Assembly: GCA_045613065.1 (NCBI GenBank) | Contig: JAZLAH010000045.1 | Span: 1 to 42,418 of the forward strand | DNA: 42,418 bases | Direction: 5' to 3' | From: Fimenecus sp045613065 | GTDB lineage: Bacteria; Bacillota; Clostridia; Oscillospirales; Acutalibacteraceae | Shown: positions 15,642 through 23,824 of the stretch, piece after piece | Layout of the letters: each line of letters begins with the position of its first letter | Position numbering within the stretch: the stretch's first letter is position 1 | The notes under the pieces: model-generated | Databases searched by the model: none | Told to the model about the DNA's origin: nothing | Seen by the model: the letters and a program-made list of their open reading frames with translations, nothing else | Made by a program: the position numbers and the translations under genes

Positions 15642-15968
15642 ATGAAAAAAGCAATTATAGTTTCACTATTAGTTACTGCTCTTGTTTGCGTATTCTTAAC
15701 AGGTTGTAACAATGCTGAAGACGGAATGGTAACTGACAGTGACGGAGGTACAAGCACAACCACAACAAGAAACAATATTGAAAACAATTCAAGCACCACA
15801 AACAAAGACAATATGGCGGATAACGCTGTAACAGATGCAAGTAATGTGGTTGGAGAAGCAGCAAGTAATGTTGGTGAAGCCGCATCTAATGTTATTGGCG
15901 GTGTTGGTGAAGCAGCTTCTGATGTAGCAGACGGTGTTGGAAGAGGAATCAGGGATTTAACTCAATAA
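15642..15968 (+). CDS. Small low-complexity lipoprotein
   Basis: A 108-residue protein with a lipoprotein signal (MKKAIIVSLLVTALVCVFLTGC; the lipid-modified Cys is residue 22), a Ser/Thr/Asn-rich linker, and a C-terminal stretch repeating GEAASNV/GEAASDV several times before GVGRGIRDLTQ. The repeats would form a small amphipathic helix resembling YtxH-like or apolipoprotein-like repeats. It sits 56 bp after ypeB with an AGGAGG SD and before a terminator, so it is probably co-transcribed and may be a spore lipoprotein. That role is inferred from position only. Confidence 0.8.
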   Translation: MKKAIIVSLLVTALVCVFLTGCNNAEDGMVTDSDGGTSTTTTRNNIENNSSTTNKDNMADNAVTDASNVVGEAASNVGEAASNVIGGVGEAASDVADGVGRGIRDLTQ

Positions 15969-15976
15969 AATAACAA

Positions 15977-16003
15977 GCCGATGTTTTAACATCGGCATTT
16001 TTT
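15977..16003. terminator. Terminator between ypeB unit and pnuC
   Basis: GCCGATG, a 6-nt loop and CATCGGC, then ATTTTTT on the plus strand. The pnuC stop codon lies in the T-run, so it can serve both converging units. Confidence 0.85.
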
Positions 16004-16691
16004 ATTTATTCAATTTTTGTGTTTTCTCCATTTTCATCCAACTGATAAATCCATATAAATCATTTACTAAGAACACAATAAAACAGATTACAACAGATAT
16101 ATATGAACTGTCAGTTACAGATGCTAATATCCATAAAACAATTAATACTATATCATTAAATGCATATGCAAGAGCAAAATATGGGCTTCGTCGAAATGTA
16201 AGATAAGCAGCAAAAAAGCTCGTTGTTACAGAAAAAGTACTTGGAATAAGATTTGCAGTATTGAAATGATTTAAAATAAAGTAAAAAATTATTGAAACTA
16301 TTATTGTTACAATGACTAACAATATTGCTTCTTTTAATGAAATGGTATTTACCTTAACCTGAGATTTTTTGCCTTTATATGGGTTTCTCAACCACGAAAT
16401 CAATGCAATTAACGCCATTGGCATCGTCATACAAAGATATGTAATCATCTCACCGTAATACGAAAATCTGTACGATATTATTCCATAAAGCAGACTGAAT
16501 ATAATTGTAAGAAATTGACCGATGGGATTGCCTTTTGCATTAAATATCAAGAATGTTGCTCCGATTATAGATGCTGACAAAATTAAATAATCATTCTGTT
16601 TAAATAACAGAAATGGAATAACAATAAGCAACACAGATGTTGACCAAAGGATAATTTCAAATTTTGTAAAATAATTCAAAAGCTTTTTCAT
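16002..16691 (-). CDS. pnuC: PnuC-family nicotinamide riboside transporter
   Basis: A 229-residue protein with about seven hydrophobic helices. GNPIGQFLTIIFSLLYGIISY, ITYLCMTMPMALIALISWLRNPYKG and the C-terminal FLVNDLYGFISWMKMEK are characteristic of PnuC. These facilitators import nicotinamide riboside for NAD synthesis; related PnuT and PnuX carry thiamine and riboflavin. No TPP or FMN riboswitch consensus is visible in its leader, and a salvage gene (pncC) lies nearby, so nicotinamide riboside is the likelier substrate. A structured 100-nt leader precedes it (16697-16785). GAGG lies 6 nt before the ATG. Confidence 0.9.
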   Translation of the reverse strand: MKKLLNYFTKFEIILWSTSVLLIVIPFLLFKQNDYLILSASIIGATFLIFNAKGNPIGQFLTIIFSLLYGIISYRFSYYGEMITYLCMTMPMALIALISWLRNPYKGKKSQVKVNTISLKEAILLVIVTIIVSIIFYFILNHFNTANLIPSTFSVTTSFFAAYLTFRRSPYFALAYAFNDIVLIVLWILASVTDSSYISVVICFIVFLVNDLYGFISWMKMEKTQKLNK

Positions 16692-16696
16692 AAGCT

Positions 16697-16785
16697 ACCT
16701 CAAAAAAATAACACCCACCGATATATCTTCAAAGACCTAACGACATATCAAATGGATGCTTTGCATCTCACTACCCGGTGGCAGT
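16697..16785 (-). promoter_or_regulatory. Structured leader of pnuC, candidate cis-regulatory RNA
   Basis: Between the Ntn-hydrolase stop and pnuC the minus strand can form a three-way junction: closing helix CCACCG/CGGTGG, hairpin GATGC-AAA-GCATC, and a third arm GATAT/ATATC. The closing helix is followed by TTATTTTTTT and the pnuC SD, so folding could affect termination or translation. I do not recognise a known riboswitch class. Confidence 0.45.
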
Positions 16786-16791
16786 ATTTAT

Positions 16792-17763
16792 TTAATTTTG
16801 AAAATTTATATTCTGTTTATTAGCCAAATTATATATTATTAATTCATTTGTGTCAAGATTTTCCCTATGCAAATCAACCGCTGATATTTGATTATTATTG
16901 TATGTGGTGTAATAAAATACTCCCTTATCCGTATTGCAACAAGAAGAATAAATGGTTTTCTCAAAGGAATCCCCTACTCTTGCACAACCATTTGTTTGAG
17001 AGACAGAATTAAGGATATGAAAAAACTGACTTACACTTTCATTTTCTGATTCACCACAAACAGAATTCAATCTTGTAAAACTTGCTCTTACAAATCTTGA
17101 CATTGATGATAAATCTCCCGGTAAACCGATAGCACCCATTCCTCTACTGTATTTGTTAAGATCAAACCCTTCTGCAAAACGAGTTTCAGGTTCTTCTCGT
17201 GTTAGATTCATATAATTATTAAGATTAAAAATTTGCATTGGAAATTCCGGATTATTTGTCAACACGTGAACAGGATTATAATATATTTTTAAACCATCCT
17301 GAACACATTCTACCGTTATAGAATAATCTCTGTCCGAAATCATCCAATGAAGTTCAGCAGTCCCCAATTCATCATTAAACGGAGTTGTTACAATGTTGAT
17401 TTGTTCAAATAGTTCTCTTGCTTCATCTACTGATGAACATTTTCCAAGAATAAAAGGAATCAGTTCAAAAACACAAACATTTTCTTTATCAATATCAAAA
17501 TCGTTATATACAGCACTTGTATGAAATCTAAGACCAGCCATCGATAATCCCTTTTCATTTGTTGCTTCGTAGTATAACGGATAATTGTCACTTGTAATGC
17601 CTATACCAATAAAAGCATAATGCTCACTATCTTCTCGCAGATGTTTAAATTTTAATGGATAGTTTCTTGGTGTTATTATAACTTTTTCATCATAAGAGCA
17701 CTCCATATCAAGATTTCTGCCAAAATAATGGTCTTTTGTCGTATAAGAAATTGAAGTACACAT
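16792..17763 (-). CDS. Choloylglycine hydrolase / penicillin V acylase family Ntn hydrolase
   Basis: A 323-residue N-terminal-nucleophile hydrolase of the bile-salt hydrolase/penicillin V acylase family, which cleaves amide bonds (for example glycine or taurine from bile acids). With the start at 17763 the protein begins MCTSIS, placing the catalytic Cys at residue 2 after Met removal. FGRNLDME supplies Arg16 and Asp19, EATNEKGLSMAGL and VLTNNPEFP the conserved Asn residues, and SRFVRASF the conserved Arg. An upstream in-frame ATG (17811) has a better SD (AAGGAG) but would bury the Cys behind 16 residues encoded by one arm and the loop of a large inverted repeat. Whether it acts on bile acids, N-acyl lactones or penicillin cannot be told by eye. 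Confidence 0.88.
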   Translation of the reverse strand: MCTSISYTTKDHYFGRNLDMECSYDEKVIITPRNYPLKFKHLREDSEHYAFIGIGITSDNYPLYYEATNEKGLSMAGLRFHTSAVYNDFDIDKENVCVFELIPFILGKCSSVDEARELFEQINIVTTPFNDELGTAELHWMISDRDYSITVECVQDGLKIYYNPVHVLTNNPEFPMQIFNLNNYMNLTREEPETRFAEGFDLNKYSRGMGAIGLPGDLSSMSRFVRASFTRLNSVCGESENESVSQFFHILNSVSQTNGCARVGDSFEKTIYSSCCNTDKGVFYYTTYNNNQISAVDLHRENLDTNELIIYNLANKQNINFQN

Positions 17764-17766
17764 AAT

Positions 17767-17851
17767 AATTTCCATAGCCTTTCCGGCTACAAATCTGTTT
17801 GAAATAATCATATCACTCCTTGCTGTAGCCGGACAAGGCGTGATGGAAATT
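17767..17851. repeat. Imperfect inverted repeat spanning the Ntn-hydrolase start
   Basis: Arm 17767-17790 (AATTTCCAT, A, GCCTT, TCCGGCTAC) is complementary to arm 17825-17851 (GTAGCCGGA, C, AAGGC, GTG, ATGGAAATT): 23 bp with two small internal irregularities. The 34-nt loop carries an SD and an in-frame ATG at 17811. Parts of the right arm can instead pair locally (GATGGA 17842-17847 with TCCATC 17855-17860; CCTTG 17818-17822 with CAAGG 17834-17838), giving mutually exclusive RNA folds. Confidence 0.8.
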
Positions 17852-17900
17852 TAGTCCATCTCAAAAGTTGTTAATTACAAATTTTGAGGGACATAAAATC

Positions 17901-17928
17901 TGAATAGCGTGAAAAATCACGCTATTCA
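17901..17928 (-). terminator. Strong hairpin after the MFS gene, probable terminator
   Basis: TGAATAGCGTGA, loop of four, TCACGCTATTCA: a perfect 12-bp stem 37 bp after the MFS stop. The following minus-strand sequence GATTTTATG has only a weak U-run, so it may terminate inefficiently or be part of the leader that follows. Confidence 0.5.
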
Positions 17929-17964
17929 CGTCCTTTTAGATTAGTATATGTACTTCAATATAAA

Positions 17965-19128
17965 TTATTTTTTCTTTAGTAATGAAATTGTTAATTCATT
18001 TGCCATAAAAGTTGCAATAGCGATTAACATCAAAACGAATGTTGTAATCTTAAATGTTGTAGCTGTTGCGATAAATCCAAAGACAAGCTGAACCCCAAAA
18101 CCGACGCCATAAGCACCACCCATATGGAAGCCTGTTATGTCTGCAGAATATTCCTTTCCAAATCTGTCGGGAACACTATGAAGAACACTTGGAAAAATTG
18201 GTCCAAAACCTACACCAATGAGTAATAAACCCAAAAGAGAAACCTTACCAATTGGAAGAGTTAAAAGAATCATTCCTAAAAATGAAATTATGATACCTGA
18301 ACGAATCATTGTATTGTCAGATGCCTTCATTGCAATAAAACCAGATATAATTCTACCTACTGTGATTCCACAGAAATACAATGAAATCCATTTTGCTGCC
18401 TCGTCAGGTTCTAATGTATGAACATGGACAAGAAATGATGCTCCCCATGTACCAAGAGTAAACTCCATACCACAATAAAGTCCTTGTGAAAGAAGACTGG
18501 TAAGTACACCTTTTATTTTAAGCAAAGCAAGAAATCCTTTTTTATTTTCATTTGTATTTTCTTGTGTTTCATTACTTTCTTTTACTGTTCGCCACTTTTT
18601 AAGAGAGATAGCAATTACAACTGCTACTAATAGCTGTAATAAAGCTACTACACGATAACCATTACGCCAAGAATCCATTTCATCCGTTAAGAAAAATGAT
18701 AAAATCAGCGGACTTATTGTAACACCTATACCCCAAAAAGCATGCAACCAATTCATATGTTGTGCTTTATAATGAAGTGAAACGAAATTATTGAGTGCTG
18801 TATCAATTACACCTGCACCATAACCTAAAACAACTGCACCAATCATCATTACAACAATGTTCGGTGAAACGCTCATAATAAAAAGACCGAATACAGTAAG
18901 CAAAGTTGAAACTAAAGTTACTAATGGTGTACCAAACTTTCGTATAACCTTACCTGCAACAAAACTCACTCCACCAACGCAAAAACCCGTAATGATACCA
19001 TAAAGAGAAGCAAAACTTTCTTCTATACCAAAATCCTTATGAACAACAGGCCATGCTGCACCAAACAACGAATCAGGAAGTCCTAAAGATATAAATACAA
19101 TATAAATTACTACTAAAATAAAAACCAT
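17965..19128 (-). CDS. MFS transporter (12-TM-type permease)
   Basis: A 387-residue polytopic permease with many hydrophobic helices. It opens VVIYIVFISLGLPDSLFGAAWPVVHKDFG and continues with GIITGFCVGGVSFVAGKVIRKFGT, an A-type MFS loop, and NNFVSLHYKAQHMNWLHAFWGIGVTISP. This subfamily is close to sugar permeases of the FucP/YfkF type. A paralogue at 34911-36083 shares the same landmarks (GIPDSLFGTAWPAI, ALNYKATHVNFLHCSYGVGVALSP). The substrate cannot be deduced; a sugar is a reasonable guess. It is monocistronic, with its own strong promoter and a 3' hairpin. Confidence 0.87.
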   Translation of the reverse strand: MVFILVVIYIVFISLGLPDSLFGAAWPVVHKDFGIEESFASLYGIITGFCVGGVSFVAGKVIRKFGTPLVTLVSTLLTVFGLFIMSVSPNIVVMMIGAVVLGYGAGVIDTALNNFVSLHYKAQHMNWLHAFWGIGVTISPLILSFFLTDEMDSWRNGYRVVALLQLLVAVVIAISLKKWRTVKESNETQENTNENKKGFLALLKIKGVLTSLLSQGLYCGMEFTLGTWGASFLVHVHTLEPDEAAKWISLYFCGITVGRIISGFIAMKASDNTMIRSGIIISFLGMILLTLPIGKVSLLGLLLIGVGFGPIFPSVLHSVPDRFGKEYSADITGFHMGGAYGVGFGVQLVFGFIATATTFKITTFVLMLIAIATFMANELTISLLKKK

Positions 19129-19155
19129 AATAACTCCTCATATTGAAATTAACAC

Positions 19156-19184
19156 ATTATAACATAACTTAATTTTAATTTCAA
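19156..19184 (-). promoter_or_regulatory. Sigma-A-type promoter of the MFS gene
   Basis: TTGAAA, a 17-bp spacer and a perfect TATAAT on the minus strand, followed by the AGGAG SD and the ATG at 19128. Confidence 0.8.
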
Positions 19185-19208
19185 CGAGGATAAATCATAA
19201 AAAATTTA

Positions 19209-19237
19209 TTGAAATACATTCTTATTTATTTTATAAT
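19209..19237 (+). promoter_or_regulatory. Sigma-A-type promoter of the FliB-like gene
   Basis: TTGAAA (19209-19214), a 17-bp spacer and TATAAT (19232-19237). The -35 box coincides with an in-frame TTG, which shows that the upstream possible start is not used. Confidence 0.8.
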
Positions 19238-19265
19238 TGTACCATACAGATTATGGAGAGATTTT

Positions 19266-20165
19266 ATGAAGACTTTTGTTCCAAATTATTATAAGAATTT
19301 CAAATGTATTGCTGATAAGTGCAAACACAGTTGCTGTATTGGTTGGGAAATTGACATTGACGACGATACATTAGCAATGTACGACAACATAAGTAATCCA
19401 TATAACAAACATCTTAATGAAGGAATAAATCGAGATGGTGAAAATACTTGTTTCAAGCTTGATGGAAAAGGTCGATGTGCTTTTCTCAATGAAAATAATC
19501 TTTGTGATATTATCTTAAATTTAAGTGAAGACTCACTTTGCCAAATATGTACCGACCACCCAAGATTCAGAAATTATTACTCAAACCGTACAGAAATCGG
19601 ACTTGGACTTTGTTGTGAAGAAGCAGGAAGGATCATTCTTTCACAAAAAGATAAATTTTCACTTATAGAATTGTCTGATGACGGAATTAATATTGAAAAT
19701 ACTGTGGACGAAACTGATTTTTTTAATTTTAGAAATTACATTTTTGATAAAATAGAAGAAAATAAGTCTATTCTAGGTTTATACAATTGTGAATTTCCAG
19801 ATAAAACAATCAGCCAATGGGCAGATATATTTTTATCTCTTGAACGACTTGATGACCATTGGACAATTCTTCTTAACGATCTAAAATCAACGGATATTGA
19901 GAACATTTCTATTCCTACAGAGTTTGATAATTGTTTTAAAAACCTACTTTTGTATTTTACATATAGACACTTAAACGAGTTTTCAACAGAGAAAGATTTG
20001 ATGTTCATACATTTAAATTGCGAAATGATTAAAAATCTTTGCAAAATGCATATATGTAAATATGAAAATATTACTATTGACGATATAATAGAATATTCTC
20101 GTATGTACTCATCGGAAATTGAATATTCAGATGAAAACATAGAAAAATTAATAGAAACACTATAA
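19266..20165 (+). CDS. FliB-like (flagellin lysine N-methylase family) Cys-cluster protein
   Basis: A 299-residue protein beginning MKTFVPNYYKNFKC. It carries the family cysteine pattern: CIADKCKHSCCIGWEID, then CAFLNENNLCDI, CQICTDHPRFRNYY and GLCCEEAGR. These cysteines probably bind iron-sulfur or another metal. The type member, Salmonella FliB, methylates lysines of flagellin, but homologues are common in Firmicutes without flagella, and no motility gene is present here, so the target is unknown. The start is chosen at 19266 because GGAGAG lies 5 nt upstream and the promoter covers the in-frame sequence further upstream. Monocistronic, ending at a bidirectional terminator. Confidence 0.8.
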   Translation: MKTFVPNYYKNFKCIADKCKHSCCIGWEIDIDDDTLAMYDNISNPYNKHLNEGINRDGENTCFKLDGKGRCAFLNENNLCDIILNLSEDSLCQICTDHPRFRNYYSNRTEIGLGLCCEEAGRIILSQKDKFSLIELSDDGINIENTVDETDFFNFRNYIFDKIEENKSILGLYNCEFPDKTISQWADIFLSLERLDDHWTILLNDLKSTDIENISIPTEFDNCFKNLLLYFTYRHLNEFSTEKDLMFIHLNCEMIKNLCKMHICKYENITIDDIIEYSRMYSSEIEYSDENIEKLIETL

Positions 20166-20169
20166 AAAT

Positions 20170-20201
20170 GCCTTGAGTTTTACACTCAAGGCTTATTTTT
20201 A
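20170..20201. terminator. Bidirectional terminator between FliB-like gene and subtilase
   Basis: GCCTTGAG, loop, CTCAAGGC, then TTATTTTT on the plus strand, with matching A-run on the other side. It lies between converging stop codons at 20165 and 20199. Confidence 0.85.
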
Positions 20202-23200
20202 TAACTCTAATGCTTTTTCCATTACCAATCTTGCATCTATTGCAGTAATTACACCATCACCATCCATATCACCAGCCATAAATTGCTGATTTGTGAATGT
20301 TTGAATTCCTGCAACATTTTTCAATACAAATCGAACATCAATTGCAGAAACATTGTTATCACCATTAAGGTCCCCCATAACGAAAGAGTGTTTAACCAAT
20401 TCAAGAGCAACGCTCAACTGACTAACAAATGCATCAACTATGTCCTGTTGTGATAACTTTAACCCTGAAATATCGGTTTCAAGGAGTTTATCAAGTTCTT
20501 CAAGGTCATCTTCATCATATATTGTACGGTCAAGAGCGTTTATTTCTTCAATAAGTTTATTGTACTCTGTATAGTCAGCAGTTCTGTATTCAGGTGCATT
20601 CGGCATAGGATCAGTTACTGTAGTTCCAATATTAGTACCATCATTGCTTGTTATAACGCAATAATATGCTGCACAATCATCTTCAGGTGATGGCTCATAG
20701 AAGAAACGCACAGCACCTTCAATTGGAGTACCACCAACATTTGTTACAGTATCATTTCTGTACCATTGATATGTACAATTAAATCCAATTACATATGCAA
20801 TAATAAATCTTTCATCAACACTCACCTCGTCGGATGTTTCGTGATAAATTGCAGGAACAGGTTCAAATCTTTTATTCACATCTGTTGCATATTGCTCTGC
20901 ATATGTTTCATCAAAACCATAAACAATAAAATCTGTACTTGGAGTTGATGCTGTTATAGAATTTACTGTACTTGGTAAAATAAGTGCCTGCAACGTTGAT
21001 GGTAAATTCTTTATAGTTTCAATCTTTTCAAATCTTAACAATTCAATTGATGAATCCTTGAATGCAGATTTAGTAACAGAAGTGGCCTTTGGTAAATAAA
21101 GATTCAGAAGAGATGGACAATTTGAAAATGTATTATTATTTAATTCTTCAAGTGAAAGAAATCCCACAATTTTTAAAGCTGGACAATTAAGAAATACATT
21201 CGTACCTGTTGAGATAGCCACAGGAAAATGCACCAACTCAAGATAATGGTTATCAGCAAATGCATAGTTACCAATTTTCTCAACTAAAATTCCACTGAAT
21301 TTCTCAATTGCAGTATTTCTAACGGCATTTGCACCGATTTCAATTAAAGACGGCATATCAATATTTTTTAGTACAATACAGTTTTTAAAAGCACCAAGTG
21401 TCAAAACAGTTAATTCAGGTGCAGATACTGAAACAAGATTGTAGCAATCAATGAAAGCATTATTGCCTATTGTTGATAATTTCGGTGCATTAAAAGAAGT
21501 TATTCCTGATTGACTGAAAACATACATACCCATTTCTGTGAGCTCATTACATGCAATATCTTTTATATTAGTTGTATTCTGGAACGCATAACTTCCAATT
21601 TCTTTTACTTTTGACAATGTTACAGACCTTAAATTAGAGCAATCTGAAAAAGCATAAGCTCCAATTGTCTCTAAATTAGGGAATATGATATTTTCAACAG
21701 ACGAATCTTCGAAGATGCTGGATGCAATATCTGTAACACCCATACCAGAAACAGAAACAAGTGATGAACATTCCCTAAATGCTGACGCATTTATTTTTTT
21801 ACAAGAATCAGGCAACACAACATTCTGGATATGCCTATTTCCTTTAAAGGCGTTAATACCAATACCTTTTACGACAGTATCTTTGATTACATCTGGCACA
21901 ATAACATCAGATTCCGACCCATAGTATTCAGTTATATACCCAAGCGAATTGATATCATAAAAATCCTCTTCAGATTCACCTATTCTATCATATTCAACCG
22001 TTACAACTGAACTTGGTATTTTTCCATCACTCAATGCTACAGCAGAAATTTTTATATCAACAGAAATTCTAATTGGTTCAGAATATTTTAAACTATCAAA
22101 TATATTGGTCGAATCCAAATTTGTGTCATACATGATGTAGTAGATTTCTGCATCTTCATCAGCACAAGTTATTTCAACAGTAAAAGTTTCTGTAAAAGTG
22201 CAACTGTTCACACTAAAAACAGGGTCAGAAACTTTTGGTTTACCATCCAACAAATACTTTAAGAACAAGATACCTGCACCAAAATGATTTTCTCCTTCAT
22301 TCTCGTGTTTTTTTATTGCATACTCTTTAATTGTTGCTTCACAATTCTTAGCAGGTTCATCCTCTAAAATGGACTGAATTAACGCAAGTCCTGCTGCAAC
22401 TTGTGGAGCAGCCATAGAAGTACCACTCAAAGATAAGTATTTATTATTCAGATAACTGCTTTCAATATCTGTTCCGGGTGCCGCAATATCAATTGTACCA
22501 TCATAATTTGAAAAACTTGCAAGATTATCGTTTCTGTCAGTAGCGCTTACTGTAATTGCAGATTCAATATTTGCAGGACATATATATTTGTTATCAAGGT
22601 CAACCCCACTATTTCCTGCAGCAACAACAACATTAACGTCGTTTGCAACAGCATTATTTATAGAATCAGTCATGACCTGACTTTCACCATTTGCAGAAAG
22701 ACTCAGGTTGATAATATCCGCACCGTCCTGGACTGCCATATCAATTGCAACAGCAATTGAGCTTAATGCACCCCTACCTTCATCATTTAATACTTTATAT
22801 GGTTTTATTTTAACATTACTCAATGTATTATTTGCAACTATACCTGCTACATGAGTACCATGACCATAATCATCTTCAGAAGAATTACGTTCACCGGATG
22901 AACTGAAATTAACATTACTTTCAACAAGACGATCAACAAGAAGCTCGTGGTCAGTATCAACACCACTATCAATTATAGCCACAAGAACATAATCATCCTG
23001 TATTCTTTCGGCAAGTCTTTCTTTAATATCCGAAAAACCTATTTTATCCGACAACCATTCAAGAGCTGCAGAAGTAACTTCATCAAATGCATTTGCTTCA
23101 TCATCGGGCAAATCTTCACCAGGAATATCTTCAACAGTTGCTTTTACAACCAAATCAGGCTCAACATATTCAACGAAGTCACATTTAAGATAATACTCAT

Positions 23201-23597
23201 AAGCATTTTTTGTTGCAAGTTCACTATCATACTGCAGAACATACAAGTCATTATATCCACTTACACAATCGATTGCATTTTGATAATCAATTTTTACTTT
23301 TGATTTTACAATGAGTCTACATGTTTCAAACGCATCTACAGCCATATTATCAAAAATAGAAGAATCTAAGTCAGTTTCATCCTCAACAGTTCCTGAACTA
23401 AACATAGGATTAATAATCATATTATCTATATCAGGAAAATTATCAACATAATTATCACGAATCATTTGTGCCAAATTTTCTGCAAAGATGTCCATATTAC
23501 TCTTTTTGTCGTTATCACGAGCAAATACAAAAAGCCCCTGAGAAACAGAGGTCAATAATATAGTTATTATAATAATTAAAGATAAAATCTTCTTCAC
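20199..23597 (-). CDS. Secreted subtilisin-like protease with BspA-type leucine-rich repeats and C-terminal dockerin
   Basis: A 1132-residue extracellular serine protease of family S8. After a signal peptide (about 1-26) and a propeptide, the catalytic domain shows Asp210 (VAIIDSGVDTDH), His246 (YGHGTHVAG), Asn329 (AAGNSG) and Ser394 (LSGTSMAAP). A chitobiase-like beta domain (about 450-535), many BspA-type LRR_5 repeats (about 560-930; IGAYAFSDCSNLRSVTL type), an Ig-like module, a helical FIVAR-like segment and a type I dockerin (about 1073-1132) follow. The dockerin's two calcium loops are DLNGDNNVSAID and DMDGDGVITAID. It should dock to a cohesin scaffold at the cell surface. The start is GTG at 23597, with AGGTGA a few nt upstream; upstream in-frame sequence lies beyond the SD. 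Confidence 0.93.
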   Translation of the reverse strand: MKKILSLIIIITILLTSVSQGLFVFARDNDKKSNMDIFAENLAQMIRDNYVDNFPDIDNMIINPMFSSGTVEDETDLDSSIFDNMAVDAFETCRLIVKSKVKIDYQNAIDCVSGYNDLYVLQYDSELATKNAYEYYLKCDFVEYVEPDLVVKATVEDIPGEDLPDDEANAFDEVTSAALEWLSDKIGFSDIKERLAERIQDDYVLVAIIDSGVDTDHELLVDRLVESNVNFSSSGERNSSEDDYGHGTHVAGIVANNTLSNVKIKPYKVLNDEGRGALSSIAVAIDMAVQDGADIINLSLSANGESQVMTDSINNAVANDVNVVVAAGNSGVDLDNKYICPANIESAITVSATDRNDNLASFSNYDGTIDIAAPGTDIESSYLNNKYLSLSGTSMAAPQVAAGLALIQSILEDEPAKNCEATIKEYAIKKHENEGENHFGAGILFLKYLLDGKPKVSDPVFSVNSCTFTETFTVEITCADEDAEIYYIMYDTNLDSTNIFDSLKYSEPIRISVDIKISAVALSDGKIPSSVVTVEYDRIGESEEDFYDINSLGYITEYYGSESDVIVPDVIKDTVVKGIGINAFKGNRHIQNVVLPDSCKKINASAFRECSSLVSVSGMGVTDIASSIFEDSSVENIIFPNLETIGAYAFSDCSNLRSVTLSKVKEIGSYAFQNTTNIKDIACNELTEMGMYVFSQSGITSFNAPKLSTIGNNAFIDCYNLVSVSAPELTVLTLGAFKNCIVLKNIDMPSLIEIGANAVRNTAIEKFSGILVEKIGNYAFADNHYLELVHFPVAISTGTNVFLNCPALKIVGFLSLEELNNNTFSNCPSLLNLYLPKATSVTKSAFKDSSIELLRFEKIETIKNLPSTLQALILPSTVNSITASTPSTDFIVYGFDETYAEQYATDVNKRFEPVPAIYHETSDEVSVDERFIIAYVIGFNCTYQWYRNDTVTNVGGTPIEGAVRFFYEPSPEDDCAAYYCVITSNDGTNIGTTVTDPMPNAPEYRTADYTEYNKLIEEINALDRTIYDEDDLEELDKLLETDISGLKLSQQDIVDAFVSQLSVALELVKHSFVMGDLNGDNNVSAIDVRFVLKNVAGIQTFTNQQFMAGDMDGDGVITAIDARLVMEKALEL

Positions 23598-23680
23598 AAA
23601 ATCACCTGATATATGATAATATTTCAATATTGAACAGAATGTTAATTCATTTGTAATCTTTTTGTAATTTTTATAACCAA

Positions 23681-23709
23681 ATTGTAACATATATAATATT
23701 ATATTTCAA
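23681..23709 (-). promoter_or_regulatory. Sigma-A-type promoter of the dockerin subtilase
   Basis: TTGAAA, a 17-bp spacer and TACAAT on the minus strand. Transcription would begin near 23674, giving a leader of about 75 nt. Confidence 0.7.
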
Positions 23710-23791
23710 CAGATTAAAAGCAAAATGAACACCTGTAATTAAAATTGTTAATTTTATGCTGAAAATTGTATAAATATATCGCAAAGCAAAC

Positions 23792-23819
23792 CTGCCGTAT
23801 CAGAATACTGACACGGCAG
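23792..23819. terminator. Hairpin after the SH3b/C39 gene, probable terminator
   Basis: CTGCCGT-ATCAG, loop, CTGAC-ACGGCAG. The T-run (ATTTTTT) is on the plus-strand side, while the gene it follows is on the minus strand, where only GTTTGCTTTG follows. It is probably a terminator for the minus-strand gene with imperfect U-run. Confidence 0.55.
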
Positions 23820-23824
23820 ATTTT

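Noticed and set aside
15545..15885. Two minus-strand open frames opposite the lipoprotein
   Set aside because: Antisense shadows of the repeat-rich lipoprotein and ypeB end; no SD and low-complexity products.
16697..16785. TPP or FMN riboswitch before pnuC
   Set aside because: The conserved CUGAGA/ACCUGA/GGAUAAUGCCAG (TPP) and AGGGGCAGGGUG (FMN) blocks are absent.
19209..19265. 19-residue N-terminal extension of the FliB-like protein
   Set aside because: It covers a perfect promoter (TTGAAA-N17-TATAAT), so it is upstream of the transcript start.
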